DNA from: Fodinibacter sp963834965
Lineage (GTDB): Bacteria > Actinomycetota > Actinomycetes > Actinomycetales > Dermatophilaceae
NCBI GenBank assembly: GCA_963834965.1
Contig: CAWIEI010000006.1
Location: forward strand, 124,001-188,000
Reading direction: 5' to 3'
Length of the DNA stretch: 64,000 bases
Shown here: in pieces, positions 29,903 through 37,194 of the stretch
Position numbering within the stretch: the stretch's first letter is position 1
How the letters are laid out: every line of letters starts with the position of its first letter
Program-made: the position numbers and the translations under genes
The notes under the pieces: model-generated
Database searches by the model: none
What the model saw: only the letters and a program-made list of their open reading frames with translations
What the model was told of the DNA's origin: nothing

Positions 29903-30489
29903 CGGGTGTCACCCCCGGCGATCCGGACGACGTCCTCGCCGCCGTCGAACCCGGCCAGGCGCACCTGCACCTTCTCGCTGTGGCTCGTCGGCAGGTTCTT
30001 GCCGACGTGGTCGGCGCGGATCGGCAGCTCGCGGTGGCCGCGGTCGACGAGCACCGCGAGGCGCACGGCGCGCGGGCGGCCGAGGTCGGAGAGGGCGTCG
30101 AGGGCGGCGCGGATGGTGCGGCCGCTGTAGAGCACGTCGTCGACGAGCACCACCACCTTGTCGTCGATGCCGCCCACCGGGATGTCGGTGTGCATCGGCG
30201 CCCGGGTGGGCTGGGAGCGCAGGTCGTCGCGGTGCATCGTGATGTCGAGGCTGCCGGTGGGCACCTCGGTGCCCTCGACCTCGTGGACGAGGTCGGCGAG
30301 CCGGTGGGCCAGCTCGACGCCGCGGCTGGGGATGCCGAGCAGCACGAGGTCGTCGGCACCCTTGTTGTGCTCGAGGATCTCGTGCGCGATGCGGCGCAGG
30401 GCCCGGGACACGTCGCTCGCGGTGAGGACGGTGCGACCGGAGGGGTCGAGCGGGTGCCCTGGGGGCACGGTCATGTCGGCGCGCGTCAA
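29899..30489 (-). CDS. pyrR: PyrR regulator / uracil phosphoribosyltransferase
   Basis: PyrR binds pyr mRNA when UMP is high and also has weak uracil phosphoribosyltransferase activity. The 196-residue protein has the PRPP-binding motif VVVLVDDVLYSGRTIRAAL and the GIPSRGVELA region. I chose the TTG at 30489: a strong Shine-Dalgarno, aaggaggt, lies seven bases before it, whereas the next start (ATG 30474) is 22 bases away. The leader carries a PyrR-loop motif next to that Shine-Dalgarno, so it probably represses its own translation and that of the coupled genes downstream. Confidence 0.95.
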   Translation of the reverse strand: MTRADMTVPPGHPLDPSGRTVLTASDVSRALRRIAHEILEHNKGADDLVLLGIPSRGVELAHRLADLVHEVEGTEVPTGSLDITMHRDDLRSQPTRAPMHTDIPVGGIDDKVVVLVDDVLYSGRTIRAALDALSDLGRPRAVRLAVLVDRGHRELPIRADHVGKNLPTSHSEKVQVRLAGFDGGEDVVRIAGGDTR

Positions 30490-30495
30490 GACGCG

Positions 30496-30525
30496 GACCT
30501 CCTTCCCTGCCTCACGGGACAGGTC
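30496..30525 (-). promoter_or_regulatory. PyrR-binding loop next to the pyrR Shine-Dalgarno
   Basis: In the pyrR leader, the segment TCCCGTGAGG (30519-30510) matches the PyrR-binding consensus UCCNGNGAGG. Short complementary arms CCTG (30523-30520) and CAGG (30509-30506) flank it. An outer GACCT (30525-30521) can pair with AGGTC (30500-30496), which is part of the Shine-Dalgarno aaggaggt (30504-30497). PyrR binding could therefore hide the ribosome site, as proposed for mycobacterial pyr operons. No attenuator terminator is visible, so translational control is the simpler reading. Confidence 0.7.
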
Positions 30526-30555
30526 GTTAAAGGATGTCGGGGTGGTGCGGCGCCC

Positions 30556-30583
30556 ACTCTACGGGGTGGCGACTGCGCGTCAG
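30556..30583 (-). promoter_or_regulatory. Probable pyr operon promoter
   Basis: On the minus strand, CTGACG (30583-30578) and TAGAGT (30561-30556) are spaced by 16 bp. A transcript starting near 30549 would have a leader of about 60 nt containing the PyrR loop. Confidence 0.5.
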
Positions 30584-30728
30584 GCACCGGCTCGCGAGCG
30601 GGAGTGTGGTGGGGACCGACCGGTCCGGATGCCGAGATGTCCATAACGTAGGGCTATGCCTCACCCAACATGGCGTGATGCAATGGGTGGGCCAGCACCG
30701 CCGCACCGCGCCGCGAAGGAGGCCAACC

Positions 30729-30971
30729 GTGCAGACTCCCACTCCGACCGACCCCCGTGGCGCGCTGTGTGCCGACGTCGCCGCTCCGCTGTCGGCCGCA
30801 GCCCACCTCGGGGCCGCCGCTCAGCTGTCGGCCGCAGCCCACCTCGGGGCCGCCGCGCCGCGGCCGGTGGCGCAGCCACTCTTCCCGCCGAAGGACGCCG
30901 ACGCCGAGGCCCGCCGCCGATGGCTGGCCAGCTCGCCCTGGCCCGAGGTCGTCTTCGCCGCGGCCGTCTGA
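30729..30971 (+). CDS. Small Ala-rich protein with a 12-residue repeat
   Basis: The 80-residue protein starts at GTG 30729, with a strong gaaggagg six bases upstream; that signal is the main reason to call it. The middle is a perfect-looking duplication of LSAAAHLGAAA (36-bp units at 30786-30821 and 30822-30857). The C-terminal half (PLFPPKDADAEARRRWLASS) is polar and ends in a hydrophobic FAAAV. There is no signal peptide, and I recognise no family. It is divergent from pyrR and convergent with a GNAT gene. It could be a lineage-specific small regulator or a chance frame; codon position bias and the ribosome site favour a gene. Confidence 0.55.
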   Translation: MQTPTPTDPRGALCADVAAPLSAAAHLGAAAQLSAAAHLGAAAPRPVAQPLFPPKDADAEARRRWLASSPWPEVVFAAAV

Positions 30972-30984
30972 CCTGACCCCCGAT

Positions 30985-31026
30985 CGTGGGTGAAGATCGT
31001 CGCCGAGGCGAAGGATTACACCCACG
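30985..31026. terminator. Bidirectional hairpin between convergent genes
   Basis: CGTGGGTG (30985-30992) and CACCCACG (31019-31026) form an 8-bp outer stem, with an inner CGCC/GGCG pairing. It lies between the small Ala-rich gene and the convergent GNAT gene and could end both transcripts. Confidence 0.5.
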
Positions 31027-31037
31027 TTCGGCCGCGG

Positions 31038-31544
31038 TCAGCCGCCGGTGAGGTCGCAGACCATCGCGACGCGGCGGCCGTGTCGCATCAGGCCCATTCG
31101 CTTCTCCGTGTCCGCCAGCGGCTGGAGGTGTGCCGGGAGCGGGTCGAGCTCGACGTAGCCGTGCCGGGCGTAGAACGGGGCGTTCCACGGCACGTCCGCG
31201 TAGGTGCGCAGGGTGACCTCGCTGGCACCGCGCCCGGCCAGTTCGTCGTGGGTGGCCTCGAGCAGCGCCCCGCCGGTGCCGCGTCGACCGTGCGCCGGGG
31301 CGACGGCGATCTGCTCCAGGTGCCAGTGCCCGTCGAGGTCGAGCACGTGGCTGAAGCCGACGACCGTTCCGTCGTCGTCGACGGCCACGAGCAGGATGCC
31401 GGGCTCCCCGGCGCGCTCCTCCCCCGACGACGCGGCCGGCCAGGCGACCTCGCCGAACCGCTCCACGAAGAGGGCGTCGCCGGCATCCTCGATGGCTGCC
31501 AGGAAGGGCAGGTCGGCGTCCTGCGCGAGGCGGATGGTCGTCAT
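31038..31544 (-). CDS. GNAT-family N-acetyltransferase
   Basis: From ATG 31544 the product is 168 residues with the GNAT order intact: TIRLAQDADLPFLAAIED entry, motif A as LEQIAVAPAHGRRGTGGALLEA (Q/R-x-x-G-x-G reads RRGTGG), and a C-terminal NAPFYARHGYVE. The open frame continues 40 codons upstream, but those residues are Arg/Pro-rich and unlike the family. Its substrate is unknown. It stands alone, divergent from dodecin. Confidence 0.85.
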   Translation of the reverse strand: MTTIRLAQDADLPFLAAIEDAGDALFVERFGEVAWPAASSGEERAGEPGILLVAVDDDGTVVGFSHVLDLDGHWHLEQIAVAPAHGRRGTGGALLEATHDELAGRGASEVTLRTYADVPWNAPFYARHGYVELDPLPAHLQPLADTEKRMGLMRHGRRVAMVCDLTGG

Positions 31545-31657
31545 CCGGCGCAGTATGCCGCGGCACGCGGCCTCCGGAGTGGCCGTGCGCCGCCGGGTGC
31601 GAGGATCATCGCTGGCGAGGGCGCCGCCGGGGTGCCCGCGGACGAAGGGTGAGCGCC

Positions 31658-31864
31658 ATGGCACACACGTACGGCATCAGCGAGGTCGTCGGCACGTCGA
31701 CCACCTCGATCGACGAGGCCATCTCCTCAGCGGTCGCGCGGGCGTCGACCACGGTGCGCGGGCTGGACTGGTTCGAGGTGACCGAGATCCGGGGCCACCT
31801 CGCCGACGGCGCGGTCGCCCACTACCAGGTGGGGCTCAAGCTCGGCTTCCGCCTGGAGGAGTGA
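31658..31864 (+). CDS. Dodecin flavoprotein
   Basis: Dodecin is a 12-subunit shell that stores flavins (FMN or riboflavin) and quenches their reactivity. The 68-residue protein has the family pattern: GISEVVGTSTTSIDEAISSA, the flavin-stacking tryptophan in GLDWFEVTEIRGHL, and AHYQVGLKLGFRLEE at the end. ATG 31658 is preferred over the GTG at 31649 because gaagggtga sits at good distance. The gene stands alone between GNAT and nusB. Confidence 0.93.
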   Translation: MAHTYGISEVVGTSTTSIDEAISSAVARASTTVRGLDWFEVTEIRGHLADGAVAHYQVGLKLGFRLEE

Positions 31865-31876
31865 GCCCCCTAGGGC

Positions 31877-32290
31877 TCAGGCCAGGGTCGGCTTGACCTC
31901 GGCGAGCCGGGCCAGCAGGCCGTTGACGAAACGCGGGCTGTCGTCGGTGGACAGCTCGGTGGCCAGGCCCACCCACTCGCTGATCGCGACCGGCTCGGGC
32001 ACATCGCTGGACCAGAGCACCTCGTAGGCCCCCAACCGCAGGATCGCCCGGTCCACCGCCGGCATCCGCTGCAGTGTCCAGCCCTGCGAGTACGTGGAGA
32101 TCAGCTCGTCGACCTGGCCCCAGTGCTCCACGACCCCCATCACCAGGTCGGCGGTGAACTCCGACAGCGGCGCCTCGGTCACCGGCGCCGCCAGCCGCTC
32201 ACGGAGCAGGTCGGCGGCGTTGACCCCGCGCTGCTCGGCCTCGAAGAGGAGGTCGAGGGCACGCTTGCGGGCCTTGGTGCGGGCGGCCAC
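31877..32290 (-). CDS. nusB: Transcription antitermination protein NusB
   Basis: NusB binds boxA RNA with NusE (S10) and supports rRNA antitermination. The 137-residue all-helical protein has the Arg-rich N-terminus (ARTKARKRALDLLFEAEQRG), WTLQRMPAVDRAILRLGAYE and VAISEWVGLATELSTDDSPRFVNGLL. The start is GTG, three bases after the efp stop, so efp-nusB is one transcript, the usual actinobacterial pair. Confidence 0.96.
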   Translation of the reverse strand: MAARTKARKRALDLLFEAEQRGVNAADLLRERLAAPVTEAPLSEFTADLVMGVVEHWGQVDELISTYSQGWTLQRMPAVDRAILRLGAYEVLWSSDVPEPVAISEWVGLATELSTDDSPRFVNGLLARLAEVKPTLA

Positions 32291-32293
32291 GGG

Positions 32294-32854
32294 TCAGCTG
32301 ACCCGGCCGAGGTAGGACCCGTCGCGGGTGTCGACCTTGATCTTGGTGCCGGTCTCGAGGAACAGCGGCACGGCCACCTCGGCACCGGTCTCGACCGTGG
32401 CCGGCTTGGTGCCACCGGTCGAGCGGTCGCCCTGCAGGCCCGGCTCGGTGTAGGTGATCTCGAGCACGACCGACGCCGGCAGCTCGATGAACAGCACGTT
32501 GCCGTCGTGGCGCGCGACGACGACGTCCTGGTTCTCGAGCAGGAACTTCGAGGCGTCGCCCACGGTCTCCGGGCGCACCGGGATCTGGTCGTAGGTGTCG
32601 CCGTCCATGAAGATGAAGTCGGTGCCGTCGTTGTAGAGGTACTGCATGTTGCGCTTGTCGACGTTCGCGGTCTCCACCTTGACGCCGGCGTTGAAGGTCT
32701 TGTCGACGACCTTGCCGCTGAGGACGTTCTTCAGCTTGGTGCGCACGAACGCCGGGCCCTTGCCGGGCTTGACGTGCTGGAACTCCACGACGGTCCACAG
32801 CTGGCCCTCGATGTTGAGGACGAGGCCGTTCTTGAGGTCGTTGGTCGATGCCAC
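32294..32854 (-). CDS. efp: Elongation factor P
   Basis: EF-P relieves ribosome stalling at polyproline. The 186-residue protein has three beta-barrel domains. The tip loop reads VKPGKGPAF, with a lysine inside the palindromic PGKGP. This form is described for actinobacteria, in which the lysine is thought to work unmodified; no EpmA/EpmB-like gene is in the window. The GTG at 32854 gives the family start (ASTNDLKNGLVL). The frame runs upstream, but those residues are not EF-P. Confidence 0.96.
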   Translation of the reverse strand: MASTNDLKNGLVLNIEGQLWTVVEFQHVKPGKGPAFVRTKLKNVLSGKVVDKTFNAGVKVETANVDKRNMQYLYNDGTDFIFMDGDTYDQIPVRPETVGDASKFLLENQDVVVARHDGNVLFIELPASVVLEITYTEPGLQGDRSTGGTKPATVETGAEVAVPLFLETGTKIKVDTRDGSYLGRVS

Positions 32855-32942
32855 GGGTGGTTCTTCGCTTTCGTCACGACGGTGCGACGCGGCGACCGGA
32901 TGCGGGCGCGCGTCACCCCCGCGAGGGGATGGGAATCGACCG

Positions 32943-32948
32943 ATCCTA
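32943..32948 (-). promoter_or_regulatory. Possible efp-nusB promoter -10
   Basis: TAGGAT on the minus strand, about 90 bp before efp, is the best -10 candidate. No convincing -35 is seen. The stretch 32855-33134 holds no gene. Confidence 0.35.
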
Positions 32949-33015
32949 TCGCGCCGGAGGCCCTCCCCCGTCCGCCGCGGGGCTGGGTGGGTGAGGCCGG
33001 AGCCCTGCCGTCGCG

Positions 33016-33114
33016 TCTGGTCCATCTCTTCGGGTGGCGGCGGTCTGCTGGGCCGGCGGCGCCACCGCGTCACCAGCCGGAGAGAGCCCCGCCATCCCGG
33101 CATCCGAACCAGAG
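33016..33114. repeat. Dispersed repeat, copy A
   Basis: This element starts TCTGGTCCAT and ends ACCAGAGCC, with shared inner blocks CGGGTGGCGG and CACCAGCC. It is related to copy B at 34207-34291. Both lie just outside the AbiEi/DUF559-like gene, one on each side, and have the same orientation. Confidence 0.55.
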
Positions 33115-33134
33115 CCGGCGTGCGCCGCGGGGGC

Positions 33135-34091
33135 TCAGGAGGCTGCGGCGCCGCGGTCGAGCCAGGTGTTGCGTGCCTGAGCACGAACACCCTGCTCGGC
33201 GAGGATGCCGGCCAGCCGGCCCTCGTCGTGGGCGTCGGCCCACAGCCACCTCGCCACCCGGACCTGCCTGCGGAACCGGTCCTCCCGACGCTTCTCGCGC
33301 CACAGGACCTCGGCGGCCTCGGTCGGGTCGGCGTCAGGTGCCACGCCGTACTTGCGCCGACCGTCGAACTCGCCGACGACCCCCGGCCATCCGAAGTCGG
33401 CGACCCCGGCCAGACCGTCGGCATCCTCGACCGGCACCTGGAGCTCTGGCCGCGGAAGGTTGAGCCGGAACATGACGGCGCGGGACAGGCTTTCGCCCGC
33501 GGACATCGAGCACGGGTCGGCCAGCTCGACCACGAGCAGTGCACGAGGGCGGCCCTTGACCCTGGAAGGCACAGCGGCCGCGGCCTCCACGAGCTGGGGC
33601 CGCGTGCACAGGCCGTGCCTCAAGGCGTGGTCGGCAACAGCCAGCCCACGAGCGAGCGAGCCGGTGCGGGCGAGGTCCACGACGGTTCGCGGGACGTCGG
33701 TGACGAGCAGTCCGTGCGCCAGCACGGACTGCTCGTCAGGGGCGCCGACATGCACCTTGATCAGCCTCGACCCCCGCGTTCGAGGTCCGGTGGCGAGCCT
33801 CGACACGTGCGCCGGGAAGGGCTCGACATTCGGCAGGCCCCACACGGCCGCGGCCGACTCGAGGGCGAAGACGTGCTGGCCCGGCATCCGCGAGACGAGG
33901 TCGGTGGCGTGGACGAGTGCCGCATGCCGCTGCTCGGGGGTGAGGCGCTGCCACGCCGACGCCTCGATCCAGACCCCCTGACGCACGTGGTGCCAGCCGT
34001 GGCGAGCCGGGTCGTCGCCCAGGCGGCGCAGGTCCTGGCCCAGGCGGAGCAGCCCCCGGTCGAAGGGGGTCGGAGCGGGATCGCCGAGCAT
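33135..34091 (-). CDS. AbiEi/DUF559-like protein with a PD-(D/E)XK-type C-terminus
   Basis: The protein is 318 residues. Its N-terminal half (WIEASAWQRLTPEQRHAALVH, FALESAAAVWGLPN, then a VTDVPRTVVDLAR segment) follows the pattern of AbiEi-type antitoxin-like proteins. The C-terminal half resembles DUF559/Vsr-like nucleases: GESLSRA, VADFGWPGVVGEFDGRRKYG and LWREKRREDRFRRQ give the E...D...ExD...K arrangement. No AbiEii toxin gene is adjacent, so a complete abortive-infection pair is not supported. The start has only a weak ribosome site. It interrupts the usually tight aroB-efp neighbourhood and is bracketed by related repeats, which suggests insertion. The biochemical role is unknown. Confidence 0.72.
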   Translation of the reverse strand: MLGDPAPTPFDRGLLRLGQDLRRLGDDPARHGWHHVRQGVWIEASAWQRLTPEQRHAALVHATDLVSRMPGQHVFALESAAAVWGLPNVEPFPAHVSRLATGPRTRGSRLIKVHVGAPDEQSVLAHGLLVTDVPRTVVDLARTGSLARGLAVADHALRHGLCTRPQLVEAAAAVPSRVKGRPRALLVVELADPCSMSAGESLSRAVMFRLNLPRPELQVPVEDADGLAGVADFGWPGVVGEFDGRRKYGVAPDADPTEAAEVLWREKRREDRFRRQVRVARWLWADAHDEGRLAGILAEQGVRAQARNTWLDRGAAAS

Positions 34092-34151
34092 CCCAGCACG
34101 ATGGCAGAGTCCGCGACCTCGCTCGGTCCGTCATCCACAGGGCTCGGTGGC

Positions 34152-34219
34152 CTGTGGCTCATCCTCCGGGCTCTGGTCCATCCTCCGGGCTCTGGTCCAT
34201 CTGCGCGGCTCTGGTCCAT
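34152..34219. repeat. 19-bp tandem repeat, about four copies
   Basis: The block ctctggtccat recurs at 34171, 34190 and 34209, with a degenerate copy at 34152: an exact 19-bp period, with spacers close to cctccggg. The last unit runs into dispersed repeat copy B. The 252-bp gap 34092-34343 holds these repeats and no gene. Confidence 0.8.
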
Positions 34220-34291
34220 TCGCCCGGGTGGCGGTGCCATGACACCACCAGCCCGGCAAACCAACACCACCGGGGCAGACCGACCAGAGCC
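34207..34291. repeat. Dispersed repeat, copy B, with 10-bp inverted ends
   Basis: GGCTCTGGTC (34207-34216) and GACCAGAGCC (34282-34291) are perfect inverted ends of an 85-bp element. It shares TCTGGTCCAT, CGGGTGGCGG, CACCAGCC and ACCAGAGCC with copy A on the other side of the AbiEi-like gene. There is no transposase. Confidence 0.6.
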
Positions 34292-34343
34292 GAGGGATGC
34301 CGGGTCCACGGGCGAGCCGCCCGGCGCCAGCCCGGGGCCGCAC

Positions 34344-35441
34344 TCAGGCGGAGATGGCGTCGAACGCCTCGCGCAGCCAGGCCTCGTCGGGGCCCTCGAG
34401 ACGCACCGGCCGCCCGATGCCCTCGAGCACGACGAACCGCAGCACCGCGCCGCGTGACTTCTTGTCGCGGCGCATCACGGCGAGCAGGCTGTCGAACGAG
34501 CCGTCCGGATACGACGTGGGCAGCCCCACGGAGGTCAGCACCGACCGGTGCCGCGCCACGTCGTGCACGCCGAGGTGGCCCGAGCGCAGCGCGAGCTCGG
34601 CGGCGAACACCATCCCGATGGCCACCGCCTCCCCGTGCCGGCGCCGGTAGCCCTCGGCCTGCTCGATCGCGTGCCCCAGGGTGTGCCCGTAGTTGAGGAT
34701 CTCGCGCAGCCACGACTCGGTGAGGTCCTGGGCCACGACCTCGGCCTTGACCCGGATCGCCCGCTCGATCAGCTCGCGGGTGTGCGGGCCGTCCCAGCGC
34801 ACCGCACCGGCCGGGTCGGACTCCACGAGGTCGAGGATGACCGGGTCAGCGATGAACCCGGCCTTGACCACCTCGGCCAGCCCGGCCGCGAGGTCGGCCC
34901 GCGGGAGGGTCTGAAGCGCGTCGAGGTCGCAGAGCACCCCGGCGGGCTCGTGGAACGCGCCGACGAGGTTCTTGCCCTGGGCGGTGTTGATGCCGGTCTT
35001 GCCACCGACGGCGGCGTCGACCATGGCGAGCAGGGTCGTCGGCACGTGCACCACGGCCACCCCGCGCAGCCAGGTCGCGGCGACGAACCCGGCGAGGTCG
35101 GTGACCGTGCCGCCGCCGACGGCCACCACGGCATCCGAGCGCGTGAACGCGTGCTTGCCCAGCCGCGCCCACAGGCCCGACACGACGTCGGCGGTCTTGG
35201 CGGTCTCGGCGTCGGGCACCACGGCCTCGTGCACCTCGAGCCCCGCCCTGCGCAGCTGCGACACCACGGGGGCGGCCAGCCGCGAGAGCGCCTCGGGCCG
35301 CACCACGAGCACCTGCCGCACCCCCGGCGCGAGCAGCCCCACGACCCGGTCGGACACCCCGTGCCCGATGACGACGTCGTACACGTCACCGACCCGGATG
35401 ACGGTGGCGTCACCCCCGCGGCCCGCCTCGCCGTCGCTCAC
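34344..35441 (-). CDS. aroB: 3-dehydroquinate synthase
   Basis: AroB converts DAHP to 3-dehydroquinate using NAD+ and a metal. The 365-residue protein has the NAD motif VAVGGGTVTDLAGFVAA, VPTTLLAMVDAAVGGKTGIN and the metal ligands in LNYGHTLGHAIE. The GTG start overlaps the aroK stop by four bases. It is the last gene of the aro group. Confidence 0.96.
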   Translation of the reverse strand: MSDGEAGRGGDATVIRVGDVYDVVIGHGVSDRVVGLLAPGVRQVLVVRPEALSRLAAPVVSQLRRAGLEVHEAVVPDAETAKTADVVSGLWARLGKHAFTRSDAVVAVGGGTVTDLAGFVAATWLRGVAVVHVPTTLLAMVDAAVGGKTGINTAQGKNLVGAFHEPAGVLCDLDALQTLPRADLAAGLAEVVKAGFIADPVILDLVESDPAGAVRWDGPHTRELIERAIRVKAEVVAQDLTESWLREILNYGHTLGHAIEQAEGYRRRHGEAVAIGMVFAAELALRSGHLGVHDVARHRSVLTSVGLPTSYPDGSFDSLLAVMRRDKKSRGAVLRFVVLEGIGRPVRLEGPDEAWLREAFDAISA

Positions 35442-35941
35442 GACTCCCCCAGCAGCCGGGCGACCTCCGCCGCCACCTCGGCCGGGGTGCGCCCGGCGGT
35501 GTCGACCCGGAAGGTCGCCACCCGCTCGTAGACCGGGCGGCGCTCGTTCATCAGCCGCACCCACGAGGCGCGCGGGTTGACGGCCAGCAGCGGCCGGCTC
35601 TGGTCGAAGCCGACCCGCTTGGAGGCGTCGGCGATGCCGACGTCGAGGAACACCACGGTCTGCCCCACGAGCAGCTGCTCGGTCACCGGGTCGACCGGTG
35701 CCCCGCCGCCAAGGGCCAGCACGCCGGCGTCCTGCGCCAGCGCGCGGGCCACCTCGGCCCGCTCGAGCGCCCGGAAGGCCGGCTCGCCGTCCTCGACGAA
35801 GATGTCCGAGATCGTGCGCCCGGCAGCCGCCTCGATCGCGGCATCCGTGTCGTGCAGCGGCAGCCCGAGCAGCTCGGCCAGCGCTGCGCCCGCGGTGCTC
35901 TTGCCCGACCCGGGCGGGCCGACCAGCACGACGCGCGGCAT
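35438..35941 (-). CDS. aroK: Shikimate kinase
   Basis: AroK phosphorylates shikimate with ATP. The 167-residue protein shows the P-loop GPPGSGKSTAGAAL, the substrate-binding DTDAAIEAAAGRTI, FRALE and the GGGAPVD loop. The ATG overlaps the aroC stop by one base and the end overlaps aroB by four, so translation of the three is coupled. Confidence 0.96.
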   Translation of the reverse strand: MPRVVLVGPPGSGKSTAGAALAELLGLPLHDTDAAIEAAAGRTISDIFVEDGEPAFRALERAEVARALAQDAGVLALGGGAPVDPVTEQLLVGQTVVFLDVGIADASKRVGFDQSRPLLAVNPRASWVRLMNERRPVYERVATFRVDTAGRTPAEVAAEVARLLGES

Positions 35942-37170
35942 CAGTCCTCCCAGGTGCGCATGGATGCCGGGATGGCCGCGAGGTAGGCCGCGTGGTTGCG
36001 GGCGGTCTCGCTCACCGAGTCGCCGCCGAACTTCTCCAGGCACGCCTCGGCGAGCACGAGCGCGACCATCGCCTCGGCCACGACCCCCGCGGCGGGCACG
36101 GCACACACGTCGGAGCGCTGGTGGATGGCGCGGGCCGGCTCGTCGGAGGCCACGTCGACCGTCTCCAGCGCCCGCGGCACGGTGCTGATCGGCTTCATCG
36201 CCGCGCGCACGCGCAGCAGCCCGCCGACCGACATCCCGCCCTCGGTGCCGCCGGCCCGCCCGGTGCGGCGGCGGATGACACCATCGGGGCCACGCTCCAT
36301 CTCGTCGTGGGCGACCGACCCGCGGCGGGCCGCGGTGCGGAAGCCGTCGCCGATCTCGACGCCCTTGATCGCCTGGATGCCCATCAGCGCCCCGGCGAGC
36401 CGCGCGTCGAGGCGGCGGTCCCAGTGCACGTGCGAGCCCAGCCCCGGCGGCAGCCCGGTGACGACCACCTCGACCACCCCGCCGAGGGTGTCGCCGTCCT
36501 TGTGGGCGGCCTCGATCTCGGCGACCATCGCCTCCGACCCCTCGGGGTCGAAGGCGCGCACCGGGTCGGCGTCGAGCGCCTCGACGTCGTCGGCGGTCGG
36601 CAGCGGCGCGTCGTCGGACACCGAGGCCCAGCCGATCGCGACCGTGTGCGACACCAGCCGGATGCCGTAGGCCTGCTCGAGGAACCGCGCGGCCACCTCG
36701 CCCAGGGCCACCCGGGCCGCTGTCTCGCGCGCCGAGGCCCGCTCGAGCACCGGCCGCGCGTCGTCGAAGGCGTACTTCTGCATGCCGACGAGGTCGGCGT
36801 GGCCGGGGCGCGGCCGGGTGAGCGGCCGGTTGCGGGCGATCTCCTTCTCGGCGTTGACGTCGTCGGCGGCCGCGAGTGCGTCGGCGTCGACCGGGTCGGG
36901 GCTCATCACCGTCTGCCACTTGGGCCACTCCGAGTTGCCGATCCGGATCGCGATCGGCGAGCCCAGGGTCAGCCCGTGCCGCACCCCACCGAGGAACTCC
37001 ACCGCGTCCTGCTCGAACTTCATCCGGGCGCCGCGGCCGTAGCCCAGCCGGCGGCGCGCGAGGGCCCGGGCGACGTCGGCCGTGGTGACCTCGACGCCCG
37101 CGGGCACCCCGTCGATGGTCGCGACGAGCGCGGGCCCGTGCGACTCTCCGGCGGTCAGCCAACGCAGCAT
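35941..37170 (-). CDS. aroC: Chorismate synthase
   Basis: AroC makes chorismate from EPSP with reduced FMN. The 409-residue protein carries the signatures LTAGESHGPALVATIDG, RPGHADLVGMQKYAF and the C-terminal GGTEGGMSVGG. The FMN-reducing partner is not local. The start is ATG, 24 bp after the prepilin peptidase stop. Confidence 0.97.
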   Translation of the reverse strand: MLRWLTAGESHGPALVATIDGVPAGVEVTTADVARALARRRLGYGRGARMKFEQDAVEFLGGVRHGLTLGSPIAIRIGNSEWPKWQTVMSPDPVDADALAAADDVNAEKEIARNRPLTRPRPGHADLVGMQKYAFDDARPVLERASARETAARVALGEVAARFLEQAYGIRLVSHTVAIGWASVSDDAPLPTADDVEALDADPVRAFDPEGSEAMVAEIEAAHKDGDTLGGVVEVVVTGLPPGLGSHVHWDRRLDARLAGALMGIQAIKGVEIGDGFRTAARRGSVAHDEMERGPDGVIRRRTGRAGGTEGGMSVGGLLRVRAAMKPISTVPRALETVDVASDEPARAIHQRSDVCAVPAAGVVAEAMVALVLAEACLEKFGGDSVSETARNHAAYLAAIPASMRTWED

Positions 37171-37194
37171 GGGGTGAATCCTTCCACGCGGCCC

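Noticed and set aside
30460..30474. ATG 30474 as the pyrR start
   Set aside because: It is 22 bases from the strong Shine-Dalgarno, while the TTG at 30489 is at ideal distance.
33135..34091. Complete AbiE toxin-antitoxin system
   Set aside because: Only an AbiEi-like protein is present; no nucleotidyltransferase toxin gene is adjacent.
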